Shown here in pieces: positions 8,163 through 15,407 of a DNA stretch of 19,982 nt. A program made the translations under genes and the position numbers. Below the pieces are notes generated by a model. It ran no database searches. It was not told where the DNA came from and saw nothing but the letters and a program-made list of their open reading frames with translations. The stretch is from Chloroflexota bacterium (GTDB lineage: Bacteria; Chloroflexota; Dehalococcoidia; Lucifugimonadales; JADFKI01). The DNA lies in NCBI GenBank assembly GCA_022565015.1, contig JADFKI010000023.1, positions 1 to 19,982 of the forward strand, given 5' to 3'. Numbering within the stretch: the stretch's first letter is position 1; every line of letters begins with the position of its first letter.

Positions 8163-9368
8163 TTACTCGAAGCCGCTGCCAAAGATGTGCTTCAGACGGC
8201 GCCAGTTCATAGCCACCAACACGATGGACAACCCAAAGAAAATGTATGCGAAGATCATGCGATGCGCCGGATTGGGGAAGAAGAGGTGGGCGATAAAGAG
8301 CGTCAGCAACACCACTCCCGCGCGCCAGCTAATCAGGCGGGGCGCTATGAGAATGATGGCGAACGTGGACATGGCTGTCATGAGAAGGAACTCTGTCGCC
8401 TGCCTCTGGTCAATGGGGAAGCTCAAAGCCTGACCGGCCGACCCGCTGAAGATCAAGACCATGCTGCCTATCAGCAGGGTAAGCTGGTTGACCTCGGCAG
8501 AGATCAGGGCGGTCAGCCCTGCCACGGGGTTTGCGCGAAGGGCGAACAGGACCGCGATGATTATCTCGGGAGACTCCGAGGCCAGGGGCGCCAGCCACTG
8601 GATTAACAGGAACTCATCTATACCCAGCTCGGTGCCTGTTTCGATGAGGCCCTCTACGAAGGGCTCCGCAGCGACGAGAATGATTGCGGCGGCGTAAACG
8701 AACAGGGATATTACCCAGGTCCGCCGCTGCCATGTTTTGAGCTCTCCCAGCAACGCCGCGGCGCCCACTAGCTCGGGCTCCTCCGACTCCCTTCTGGAGC
8801 TCGCCCAGAGGTAGTAGATAAACAAGGCTATAAGGCCGACCGCGAGGACAATGTGGACCTCCTTCATGATGAAGATTAGCAGCGTCGCCATAGTGGCGAT
8901 TGCCAGCATCGGCATCTCCAAGGTCATGAAGCCGCGCATGTCCAGGGTACGTCTGCGTTTCAACCAGAAGATGAGAATGACGGCGGACCAGCCGAGCCCG
9001 ATAAGGAGCCGGTTGGCGCCGGTGACGTTCGCCGCGACCCTCGCCATTTCCGGCGTGATTTCCCGGGTCACGACATCGAAGGACGAACCGGCATCGAGGG
9101 CGAGGACAGTCTCAATGGCATATTCGGGAAGGATTGCGATGAGGGCGAGCACCGCTAATGCGAGTGAGGCCGACACGTCCATCTGGGCCACTTCGGCAGC
9201 CCAGGACAGCAGAAAAGCGCCTCCGACGATGCCCAGGCCGTATATCAGCGCCGCGAGCAGAGGGTCGATGTGGACGCCCGAAAAGCGTAAGAAAACCGCC
9301 GGAAAGCCCAGCGCTATGAACGCGAATATCCAGACCCATAACCTACGTTGGACGACTTGAACGGCCAA
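8163..9368 (-). CDS. Sodium/calcium exchanger family membrane protein
   Basis: 401-residue integral membrane protein with about ten hydrophobic segments in two halves, as in the CaCA (Na+/Ca2+ exchanger) family, which swaps cations across the cytoplasmic membrane. The two inverted alpha repeats are recognisable: residues 55-88 containing 'SWAAEV' and 'LAIL'-type helix ending 'PEYAIET', and residues 260-290 containing 'ASESPEIIIAVLFA'. Each has the proline-acidic motif (Pro81-Glu82 and Pro267-Glu268) that lines the ion site. The cytoplasmic loop at about 190-218 is charged. Start: TTG at 9368, supported by AAGGTGG 6 nt upstream; no better in-frame ATG lies before the first membrane segment. 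It follows the GreA fusion by 122 nt with a terminator-type hairpin between, so it is probably transcribed on its own. Ion specificity cannot be read from sequence. Confidence 0.82.
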   Translation of the reverse strand: MAVQVVQRRLWVWIFAFIALGFPAVFLRFSGVHIDPLLAALIYGLGIVGGAFLLSWAAEVAQMDVSASLALAVLALIAILPEYAIETVLALDAGSSFDVVTREITPEMARVAANVTGANRLLIGLGWSAVILIFWLKRRRTLDMRGFMTLEMPMLAIATMATLLIFIMKEVHIVLAVGLIALFIYYLWASSRRESEEPELVGAAALLGELKTWQRRTWVISLFVYAAAIILVAAEPFVEGLIETGTELGIDEFLLIQWLAPLASESPEIIIAVLFALRANPVAGLTALISAEVNQLTLLIGSMVLIFSGSAGQALSFPIDQRQATEFLLMTAMSTFAIILIAPRLISWRAGVVLLTLFIAHLFFPNPAHRMIFAYIFFGLSIVLVAMNWRRLKHIFGSGFE

Positions 9369-9436
9369 TATTTTCCACCTTGAACTAAGCTGATACTCGT
9401 CGTCTTCCGGCTAGGTTATCGCCTTCGGACATCAAA

Positions 9437-9461
9437 GAAGACCTGCAACATGCAGGTCTTC
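9437..9461 (-). terminator. Intrinsic-terminator-type hairpin after the GreA fusion gene
   Basis: Perfect 10-bp inverted repeat GAAGACCTGC / GCAGGTCTTC with a 5-nt loop, 30 nt beyond the GreA-fusion stop. Read on the minus strand the stem is followed by TTTGAT, and on the plus strand by AAAACG, so the U-tract is short. Probably a terminator for the GreA fusion transcript. Confidence 0.6.
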
Positions 9462-9490
9462 AAAACGAAGCGAAACAGACCAATTATTGG

Positions 9491-10306
9491 TTAGTAGACC
9501 CTGACAATACTATATCGAATTTTCCCGCGAGGCGTTTCCACCTCGACGTTATCTCCCGCGTTGCGGCCAACGAGGGCCTTGCCCAAGGGAGATACATCCG
9601 ATATGCGGCCCTCCAGAGAATTGGCCTCGGTGCGGCTGACAAGCGTATAGCTCGCCTGTCGACTGCTGCCGACCTCCTTCACCGACACCTTTGTGCCGAT
9701 CTTTACCGTCTTGCCAGACCTTCTCTTGGAGAGGTCGACTATTACGGCATTACTGAGGGAGTCTTCTAATTCCCTGATCCTAGATTCCACCAGGCCCAAC
9801 TGTTCCCTGGCAGCCTCCAGGGGAGCGTTTTCTCGAACGTCTTTGTCGGCCGCCGCCTTTCGTATCTGGATGGCCAGGGGTGATCGCTCCGATTTGAGCT
9901 TTTCGAGCTGGCCTGTCAGCTGGGTGAAGCCAGCTTGGGTCAGTTCAACGACTTCAACTTGCCTGATCTGCGATTCGCGAGCTCGGCTCTTTGACTTGCG
10001 GATACGGACGTGCTGGGCAAGGTTGACTTCAATGATGCCCTGCTTTCTGACATACGTGAGAAAGCCTCGGATGACCTGGAGCCGTTCCGTAGCCTGTGGG
10101 GTAGTGCCGTTGCCGCCTATCTGATCGGCATATTCGCCGACCTCCGACGGGCGCATTTCAGAGAACTGTTTGTCAGGACCGCACCACTGTACGAACTTAT
10201 GCAGCTCGCGGTGCGTCTTTTCATGGTTTTCCTTGGCTTTCAAACTCTCAACATAGAGACTAACTGCCTCAAGGAGGGTCTTTGAATCTCCGGCCTCCTG
10301 TATCAT
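9491..10306 (-). CDS. greA: GreA elongation factor fused to an N-terminal integrase-type SAM-like domain
   Basis: 271 residues against about 158 for ordinary GreA. Residues 121-271 are a full GreA: 'ELTQAGFTQLTGQLEKLKSE' starts the coiled coil, the tip loop 'DKDVRENAPLEAAREQ' keeps the acidic Asp156 and Glu159 that reach the RNA polymerase active site, and the C-terminal domain has 'SPLGKALVGRNAGDNVEV'. GreA rescues backtracked polymerase by stimulating transcript cleavage. Residues 8-100 look like the SAM-like DNA-binding domain at the N-terminus of tyrosine recombinases ('TLLEAVSLYVESL', 'MRPSEVGEYADQI', 'VIRGFLTYVRKQGI'), with no catalytic recombinase domain. A basic linker (101-112) joins them. 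The ATG at 10306 has AAGGAG 6 nt upstream, so the extension is translated. Its promoter follows the MITE-like region. Confidence 0.85.
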   Translation of the reverse strand: MIQEAGDSKTLLEAVSLYVESLKAKENHEKTHRELHKFVQWCGPDKQFSEMRPSEVGEYADQIGGNGTTPQATERLQVIRGFLTYVRKQGIIEVNLAQHVRIRKSKSRARESQIRQVEVVELTQAGFTQLTGQLEKLKSERSPLAIQIRKAAADKDVRENAPLEAAREQLGLVESRIRELEDSLSNAVIVDLSKRRSGKTVKIGTKVSVKEVGSSRQASYTLVSRTEANSLEGRISDVSPLGKALVGRNAGDNVEVETPRGKIRYSIVRVY

Positions 10307-10677
10307 GCACGTCTCCTTGTTCGAGTTGTGCTTAACATGTTAATGAAGGGATAGCCGTCGTGTCAATGCGTTTGTGAATGAAATAGCTGAAATGGAATAT
10401 GGTTACCGAAGCGTTGCTCGTGGTGTCTTTTTGGGGGGAATTCGCCCATCTCAGTGGTGTGACCAGTCGATCAATTAGTAAATATGGTTGGGCAGGAAAT
10501 GGCTGGAGCGTCGGGTGAGGAGTTCGGATTCATGGCCGATGGATGTGTCGAGTCTGTCCAAGAATCAATCGATGTCTTCGGGAAATTCTTCCAGTGGTCT
10601 GATGCTGACGCCAGCCGATCCGCCTTAAGCGGACGGGCGGCTTGAATCACACTGCGCCGGCCGTATGACCTTGATAA
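10307..10677. other. Intergenic region upstream of the GreA fusion
   Basis: About 370 bp without a credible gene. It holds the GreA-fusion promoter near 10332-10366 and a small GC-rich hairpin (TCCGC/GCGGA near 10619-10633). A 132-codon minus frame across 10471-10869 lacks coding character and runs through the palindromic element, so it is not called. Confidence 0.5.
10332..10366 (-). promoter_or_regulatory. Promoter and operator-like palindrome of the GreA fusion gene
   Basis: On the minus strand a perfect TTGACA (10361-10366) is followed after 18 nt by TAACAT (10337-10342). The -10 box lies inside a perfect 12-bp palindrome TTAACATGTTAA (10332-10343), a plausible repressor site. The leader to the ATG would be about 25 nt. 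Confidence 0.6.
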
Positions 10678-10891
10678 AGAGCCTATCCGAAAACTGCCAC
10701 GATTGGTTCGACAAACTCTCCGCAGAAGCGGAGTCCGAAGATATACATTATGAGGAGTCGGACACCACGAACGGGCAATCTTCCGTCCGTCCTGTCCGAC
10801 TCTTTGAACAGAATATCTTCGGACTCCGCCGCAACGGAGAGCATTATCGAGGGACCGTAAGACGTCCAAATGAGGTTTTCGGATAGGCTCT
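10678..10891. mobile_element. MITE-like palindromic element, 214 bp
   Basis: Perfect 17-bp terminal inverted repeats AGAGCCTATCCGAAAAC (10678-10694) and GTTTTCGGATAGGCTCT (10875-10891) bound the element. Inside, a second pair of 29-nt arms (10716-10744 and 10813-10841) matches at all but about five central bases. Further nested pairs, GAGTCGGACA/TGTCCGACTC (10755-10764, 10793-10802) and ACGG/CCGT, share the same centre near 10778. The element could therefore fold into one long hairpin as RNA or cruciform DNA. No transposase or coding frame is present. TAA trinucleotides at 10675-10677 and 10891-10893 could be a target duplication, but this is weak. It sits 18 bp past the Lrp stop and may end that transcript. 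Confidence 0.7.
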
Positions 10892-10909
10892 AAGTCCCCA
10901 AATGAGCGA

Positions 10910-11350
10910 CTAGATCGAGATTCCGTACCTGCGTTTCTTGATGGCCAGATTGATGAAGGTCTCCATCTTTCGAACGCCCGAAATCATGCCGACCTTGGTG
11001 CGTAGGAAGGTGCTGAGCTCCTCAGAGGTCTTCAACGTTGCCCACGCGAACACGTCAAACGAGCCCGTCGTGACCGAGACCCAGTTGACCTCGTCCATTT
11101 CGGCGATCTTCTCGGCGACTTCGTCGATTCTGTTGGCGTCGACCTGAACGCCAATGAGCACTTCTGATTCGTAACCCAGCTTCTTGGGGTCGGGTATGGC
11201 CACGACCTCGATGTACTTGTCCTGCATCAGGCGCTTGAGCCGCCTTCTGACGGTCTCCTCACTCACACCTATCTCTCGTGCAATTCCGGCGTTGGTGGCC
11301 GTTCCGTCATCCTGAAGCAGTGAAATGATTTTGATGTCTAGGTTATCCAT
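10910..11350 (-). CDS. Lrp/AsnC family transcriptional regulator
   Basis: 146 residues, full length for the family. The N-terminal winged helix-turn-helix is 'LDIKIISLLQDDGTATNAGI' followed by 'AREIGVSEETVRRRLKRL' (about residues 4-45). The C-terminal RAM/AsnC_trans_reg domain, which binds amino acids or other small effectors and forms octamers, spans about 62-140, with 'VLIGVQVDANRIDEVAE', 'VSVTTGSFDVFAWATL' and 'LRTKVGMISGVRKMETFI'. The ATG at 11350 has AAGGA just upstream. A strong promoter lies at 11389-11417. No biosynthetic or transport gene is adjacent on the same strand, so targets and effector are unknown; ald, often an Lrp target in other bacteria, is about 6 kb away and no link can be shown. 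Confidence 0.93.
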   Translation of the reverse strand: MDNLDIKIISLLQDDGTATNAGIAREIGVSEETVRRRLKRLMQDKYIEVVAIPDPKKLGYESEVLIGVQVDANRIDEVAEKIAEMDEVNWVSVTTGSFDVFAWATLKTSEELSTFLRTKVGMISGVRKMETFINLAIKKRRYGISI

Positions 11351-11388
11351 GCATCCTTGTCCTAGTTTTACGAGTGATTATATCGGTG

Positions 11389-11417
11389 AGTATAAGTTGC
11401 ACTACGAAATCTGTCAA
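11389..11417 (-). promoter_or_regulatory. Near-consensus promoter of the Lrp/AsnC regulator
   Basis: On the minus strand TTGACA (11412-11417), exactly 17 nt spacer, TATACT (11389-11394). This is the best sigma-70-type promoter in the window. Transcription would start near 11382, giving a leader of roughly 30 nt. Confidence 0.75.
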
Positions 11418-11809
11418 TATTTATCTCGCCGTTCGGTGATGAAAGACGTATTATCGCCCTGCATCGTTCCTTATCAGACTGATCTAGCGCCACGGTTATG
11501 TAATTGCCTCAAAGGACGACGCGTTTCCGTGAATTGTAACCCTACTGGAAGTTTACCTACATCTGCTCCTGTTCGGCAAATATTTCGTATCGGTCCACGA
11601 ATTCGTCTTAATCGGCCCTCGCGACAGCGCAGTGTCACAACTTGTCACTATAGTTTCCCGCGTATGGGACGGTTCTTCCACCTGAATGTTCGCCGCCCTC
11701 TTCTAGACTAGCGCCATAGTATAGGTTCACTTGCCTCCGTGTGCAACGCAGACCTGGCTTACGGCGCCCCCCTTGCCGGGTTCAGGAATCGAGACTGGGA
11801 GTACCATTA
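11418..11809. other. Intergenic region, no gene recognised
   Basis: About 390 bp between the Lrp promoter and a small plus-strand frame. A 128-codon plus frame beginning at 11325 crosses the Lrp start and promoter and has no protein-like character. No RNA gene or repeat was recognised apart from a short dyad around ACAACTTGT at 11637-11645. Confidence 0.4.
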
Positions 11810-12040
11810 GTGTCGGCCTCAACATCAACGGACCGCATAGAGCAATTTTTTCATCACCTGGCGATTCTCAAGGACTACGCTCGCCGCGTCATCGGTGGGG
11901 GAGACATGCTCAGCACCATTGAAGAGGACGACAGAAAGCATCGCATAAGGCAGTTTCTGGACATCGGCCTCTCCTTTGACCTTACGGAAAAGGAAATGGT
12001 GACAATCCTGTATCGCGAGCTTTTCACGGCGAATAGATAA
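11810..12040 (+). CDS. Small hypothetical helical protein
   Basis: 76 residues if started at GTG 11810, which has GGGAG 8 nt upstream. A longer frame back to 11741 has an arginine/proline-rich start with no coding feel. From 'TDRIEQFFHHLAILKDYARR' onward the sequence is amphipathic and charged: a glycine hinge 'VIGGGDM', then 'DDRKHRIRQFLDIGLS' and 'LTEKEMVTILYRELF', consistent with two or three helices. No membrane segment, metal motif or known family was recognised. It stands alone on the plus strand. The protein-like composition argues that it is real, but the function is unknown. Confidence 0.5.
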   Translation: MSASTSTDRIEQFFHHLAILKDYARRVIGGGDMLSTIEEDDRKHRIRQFLDIGLSFDLTEKEMVTILYRELFTANR

Positions 12041-12164
12041 GTCTTACAACTCCTTTACACGCTTTCTAACTCAATCCCCTCCCAAACCCACTTAACTTGA
12101 TGCATTTCGCTTCGTTGCGCTATCCTTTAAAGTAATACAATACTGTACTGAGGATAATACGTTT

Positions 12165-12515
12165 ATGAGTAATGCCAAGGACGAGAGCTTCCGCGGACAG
12201 CTTGTCCTTCCAGGTGAGCAGGAGTCCAGGAGCGTGCGGATCAACGTGGAGCCGGACACGTCGGGCCTAACTGTCAAGTTTGATGCTCCGGTCGAAGGCG
12301 ATACCGATTGGGCGGGCTCAAACGTGCGGATCGCTCGCCGCCTTAAATACAGCGAAGTGGTATTCACGACCATTGGCTTGCCGAAGGAAACCGTTGAGCT
12401 GACCTGGAAAATCAACGCGAGCCTTCTCGACGACTCGATTGCAGGCGTAATAATTCCCAAGCCCAACGACCAGAAGGTAACGGGTGAAAGAGGGTTCGTC
12501 CTCCGCAGAGAGTGA
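12165..12515 (+). CDS. Hypothetical beta-rich protein
   Basis: 116 residues, family not recognised. The ATG at 12165 is preceded by GAGG at 12150-12153 (11 nt spacing). The composition is soluble and alternates hydrophobic and polar residues in strand-like runs: 'RSVRINVEPDTSGLTVKFD', 'RLKYSEVVFTTIGLPKETVE', 'LTWKINASLLDDSIAGVIIP'. No signal peptide, membrane segment or cysteine is present. It ends with TGA, followed after about 65 nt by the remnant of a signalling gene on the other strand. A possible -10 hexamer TACAAT lies at 12136-12141, without a convincing -35 box. The gene looks genuine from its regular codon pattern, but nothing in the sequence or neighbours suggests a role. Confidence 0.6.
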   Translation: MSNAKDESFRGQLVLPGEQESRSVRINVEPDTSGLTVKFDAPVEGDTDWAGSNVRIARRLKYSEVVFTTIGLPKETVELTWKINASLLDDSIAGVIIPKPNDQKVTGERGFVLRRE

Positions 12516-12579
12516 GGGACGCGGAGCAGGACTCAGCGCGGATTTCACCCGGAACCCTGCAAGCGCACGGGCAAGCCTG

Positions 12580-12903
12580 CTAGTGGCCCGCCACATGGTC
12601 TGACGTCACGGGGAGAAGAATACCTGGATAGAGCGTTATGAAGCAGGTTGGGTAGATGCCGTGGCTGAACTCGGCGTCCGACCTCTCCCGAATGTACGTC
12701 TCTATCGGATTCCAGTATCCTTTGTCGTCTCTCACCTTCTTGCAGCTGGAGCAGATCGGCAGCAGCCCCCTCAGGGTCTTTGTCTCGGATAAGGCGTCCT
12801 TCGGCTCCTCGGTCAGCCTCCCCTGCTATCGCTCGGCCCGTTTTCTTTCGATGGCGTAACGTATGGGGCGCATCAGGAGATTTCCTCCTCGAGAGAGAAC
12901 GAT
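12580..12903 (-). pseudogene. Remnant of a sensor/response-regulator protein (C-terminal cysteine-rich tail)
   Basis: On the minus strand one frame reads 'MRPIRYAIERKRAER', an in-frame TAG (12826-12828), then 'LRGLLPICSSCKKVRDDKGY', 'WNPIETYIRERSDAEFSHGI' and 'YPTCFITLYPGI', ending at TAG 12580-12582. This is the familiar tail of many receiver- and PAS-domain signalling proteins, normally 'LLPICASCKKIRDDKGYW...FSHGICPEC'. The segment before the TAG resembles the linker that follows receiver domains. The cysteine of the usual 'GIC' is a tyrosine here. No receiver, PAS or kinase domain is found upstream; a TGA closes the frame just above 12903. The stop, lost cysteine and missing domains indicate a decayed gene. 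The internal stop is TAG, so it is not part of the selenocysteine story. Confidence 0.7.
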
Positions 12904-13004
12904 TCAACGTCGAGCCCGCCTTAGAACGATCACAGGTAAAGGTTGCGTCAGTTCCGCCGCCTGGGAAGCTCCTTCGACTTGGCGGAGGCGCCTTCCTTCT
13001 CGTG

Positions 13005-13286
13005 ATGCCTGCAACACAGGGGGTTGCGCCACTTGTGGTCATTGGGTGGCGCACGTGGAGGGAAGCTACGGTCCACGAAGTCCTCTATTCACTGGCGCAT
13101 GCAGACGCCCCGATGGCCATGCGAGCCCTCTCCATGCAAATTCAAGAGTCGCTAAATAACAGAGATGAGATCGAAATTGAAGCTCTCGTGATATTGGAAC
13201 TCCCTGGTAAAGCCGTGCCCTATCTGGCGAGAGATGTATCAAGGCTCAGGAAACGGATTGACGACATAGAGAACAATACTCCATAA
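13005..13286 (+). CDS. Hypothetical protein, start uncertain
   Basis: The frame is open from 12780, but its first 70 or so residues overlap the signalling remnant on the other strand and read as low-quality sequence. From about 13040 it becomes protein-like: 'WREATVHEVLYSLAHADAP', 'MAMRALSMQIQESLNNRDEI', 'EIEALVILELPGKAVPYLAR', 'DVSRLRKRIDDIENN', predicted largely helical with a coiled end. ATG 13005 gives 93 residues; GTG 13002, GTG 13035 and ATG 13113 are alternatives, and none has a good ribosome site. It could be a real small gene or the 3' part of a larger gene whose 5' end was lost in the rearrangement that left the neighbouring remnant. No family was recognised. Confidence 0.42.
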   Translation: MPATQGVAPLVVIGWRTWREATVHEVLYSLAHADAPMAMRALSMQIQESLNNRDEIEIEALVILELPGKAVPYLARDVSRLRKRIDDIENNTP

Positions 13287-13388
13287 ATCTTTGACGAGGA
13301 CTCGATATGCAGTGCCTCGGAACGAAAACGGTCTTTTGGCCGCTGATGTAACAGTGTGAAAACACATGGACACGAAGGAGCTTACGCG

Positions 13389-13934
13389 ATGTTTTCCAAT
13401 ATCTTTGCCCAGGCCTGGAAATTTGCAGTGGTCGGCGTGATTGCGTTTCTTATAGGAAGTGTCGTAAACACCACTGTAACAGGCTCAGTAGCGGTCACTA
13501 ATTTACCGACGGTTCAGGACGTGCAGCTAGTCGGATCAACGATCGGTACTTCTGGCGACATCGTAAATCTCAGCATTCGAACTGGTTGCGGGATGCTTGA
13601 CAGAGAGATACAAAAAGACGATCTCTGTGAGGATACCAATGGTGATGGAATAGTCGATATCCCCAAAGCCTGTGCTGCTCAAGTGGGATTTAGCTATGTG
13701 GTCCCTGAGGGAAAGGTGTACCAGATTACCGATATTAACGTCCGAAACAATTCTACATTCGTTGGGCTTTGGACAAGTCAAGATGGTCTAATTTTCAGCG
13801 GCAGAGATACTAGTGGAGTTATGTATCAGTCGCCAATCGAAGTGGATGCGGGCGAGATGATATGCCCTGTAGCACCTTTCTTCCCCGGTCATTTTATGGT
13901 GAGCGGTCGTCTTATCGACGCTCCATCACCTTAA
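13389..13934 (+). CDS. Hypothetical exported or membrane-anchored protein with a calcium-loop motif
   Basis: 181 residues. ATG 13389 is chosen because AAGGAG lies 8 nt upstream; a GTG at 13356 is in frame but lacks a ribosome site. Residues 10-27 ('KFAVVGVIAFLIGSVV') are a single hydrophobic segment, either an uncleaved anchor or a signal peptide, so the rest is probably outside the membrane. The body is beta-rich ('TTVTGSVAVTNLPTV', 'VYQITDINVRNNSTFVGLW'). Residues 82-90, DTNGDGIVD, fit the calcium-binding loop of EF-hand and dockerin modules. Four cysteines (in 'TGCGM', 'DLCED', 'KACAA' and 'MICPV') could form disulfides. The family was not recognised, and the gene stands alone. Confidence 0.62.
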   Translation: MFSNIFAQAWKFAVVGVIAFLIGSVVNTTVTGSVAVTNLPTVQDVQLVGSTIGTSGDIVNLSIRTGCGMLDREIQKDDLCEDTNGDGIVDIPKACAAQVGFSYVVPEGKVYQITDINVRNNSTFVGLWTSQDGLIFSGRDTSGVMYQSPIEVDAGEMICPVAPFFPGHFMVSGRLIDAPSP

Positions 13935-14236
13935 CAAGAGAAATATAGGCTTGTCGCATTATAGACTGTTTGAGGGTACGCTAATGAGCTGGGACGAGCG
14001 TATAATGTTCTCTAAATAGAGCTATGGCCCCGGCGCTGAGACCAGCCAGGAGCCGTGTTCCCGCTGAAACCCGAAGCGAAGTAGAAGACCTTGAGGCCCG
14101 GCGCTTCCCCCATGTCTGGAATCGCGGTAATACAATGTATGAAATCCGAGTCCTAACCTGGCCCAACAACACCCGAAGATTGGGAATCACCCACCGATAG
14201 ACCGACCGATGCGTAACAGGCCATACGCGTTGTCTG
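13935..14236. other. Intergenic region, no gene recognised
   Basis: About 300 bp between convergent genes. A 43-codon minus-strand frame (roughly 14015-14145) contains the protein-like stretch 'PGLKVFYFASGFSGNTAPGW' but has no start or ribosome site and begins after a TAG; it may be a gene scrap. No terminator, repeat or RNA gene was seen. Confidence 0.4.
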
Positions 14237-15334
14237 CTATCGCCTGACCCCTGTTTCCAGGAAGACCTTGAGTTCCTCTCGGTCCATGCCGTCGATGCCA
14301 AGGTCCTCAACGCCCCTGCCCTGCGCCAACGCGTCGAAGCCGATTACGATGGACCCGAGCTCAATGATGGCTCTAATGGTCGGCGTATCGATGCCGTATT
14401 GACCCGCGACCTGGCTCCAGGTGGCGAGGCCGTAGGGGAGGTCCTCGGTCATCCAGCGGTTGTTGACTGTGCCGGGCGCTCGCACCTGGGTGAGCATGCG
14501 GCTGCCGTTGACGGTGGCCCAGAGGTCTCCCTTTGGCCCGAATCCGGCCTGGTGAAAAGCGTCTTCGACCGCAATAAGATCGTAACCCAGTGACCGGCCG
14601 ATGTTGCGCCTCTCTTCATCCACCCGCATTATGACCAGGACTACCGAGGGAGAGACGCCCTCCTCGTAGAAGTAGAACTCGCCCCTGGAATACTCAATGC
14701 GGCCGGCGTTCATGAGGACCCCCGCGGGGTGCATGACCGGTTTTATGGCCGACAGACCACAGGCCATCACGTCGGGGTAGGTGGTGATGCCGGGAAAGAG
14801 TGGATCGAGCATTGCCTGAACCCGCGCGGTGTCCGTGGCGGGCAGAACGCCCATGCCAAGCGCCGAAACGACTCCCCAGATCGTCGCTTCGTCCGGGCCG
14901 GTCTTGCGGCAGACATACGGCGCGGTGTCCACCTCGGCAAGGGTGACGCCGGTGCGCCCCGCCTCGCTGAGGACCTTCGACCACTCCAGCGAGCCAAGGG
15001 TGCCGGGCATGAGGACCACGGTGTGGTCAGGCGTCAGGAAGGGCGCGCACGCTTCGGCAAAGGCCTTGTGGGCGTATGCCGGGACGATGAGGAGGGCCAG
15101 GTCCGATGCGGCGAGTGCCCTCTGGGCGTCGGTCGTGACCTCGGCGATTCGTGCGGGGCCCCGACCGGCGACTCCGAGGAGGTTTATGGTCCTGTTCTGC
15201 TCGATGGGTCTGATGGAATCGGCAAATTCCGGAAGCTCGAATAGGGTGACATCATGGCCTTCGAGCGTTAAGCTGGCAGCTACTGCGAAGGCCGTGTTGC
15301 CGCCTCCCATGACCGTAACGGAGCGACCGCTCAT
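14237..15334 (-). CDS. NAD/NADP octopine/nopaline dehydrogenase family protein
   Basis: 365 residues, full length for the opine dehydrogenase family, whose members reductively condense amino acids with 2-oxo acids, or run the reverse, using NAD(P)H in the cytoplasm. The N-terminal Rossmann fold has the glycine motif 'VMGGGNTAFAVAASL' (8-22) followed by 'HDVTLFEL'. The second domain carries 'IKPVMHPAGVLMNAGRIE' (197-214) with His202, matching the catalytic histidine region of the family, and 'VDEERRNIGRSLGYDL'. The ATG at 15334 has GGAGG 10 nt upstream. The DsbA-like selenoprotein gene ends 73 nt upstream on the same strand, so the two may be cotranscribed. The substrate is unknown; many environmental members are simply called opine dehydrogenase-like. 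Confidence 0.85.
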   Translation of the reverse strand: MSGRSVTVMGGGNTAFAVAASLTLEGHDVTLFELPEFADSIRPIEQNRTINLLGVAGRGPARIAEVTTDAQRALAASDLALLIVPAYAHKAFAEACAPFLTPDHTVVLMPGTLGSLEWSKVLSEAGRTGVTLAEVDTAPYVCRKTGPDEATIWGVVSALGMGVLPATDTARVQAMLDPLFPGITTYPDVMACGLSAIKPVMHPAGVLMNAGRIEYSRGEFYFYEEGVSPSVVLVIMRVDEERRNIGRSLGYDLIAVEDAFHQAGFGPKGDLWATVNGSRMLTQVRAPGTVNNRWMTEDLPYGLATWSQVAGQYGIDTPTIRAIIELGSIVIGFDALAQGRGVEDLGIDGMDREELKVFLETGVRR

Positions 15335-15407
15335 TTATTGAAAACCTCCGATTGACGCACGCAGATGTCGCGATATACAGGACCCTATGGCGGCGCGTGA
15401 TTTCCAG

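Noticed and set aside
10471..10869. 132-codon minus-strand frame
   Set aside because: It runs through the palindromic element, is rich in Arg/Ser/Pro without domain character and has no ribosome site.
12136..12141. TACAAT as a promoter -10 box for the hypothetical at 12165
   Set aside because: The only -35-like hexamers (TTGCGC at 15 nt, TTCGTT at 19 nt) are badly spaced, and the predicted start would fall on the ribosome site.
12863..13159. 98-codon plus-strand frame
   Set aside because: Arg/Pro/Ser-rich shadow overlapping the signalling remnant and the more protein-like frame ending at 13286.
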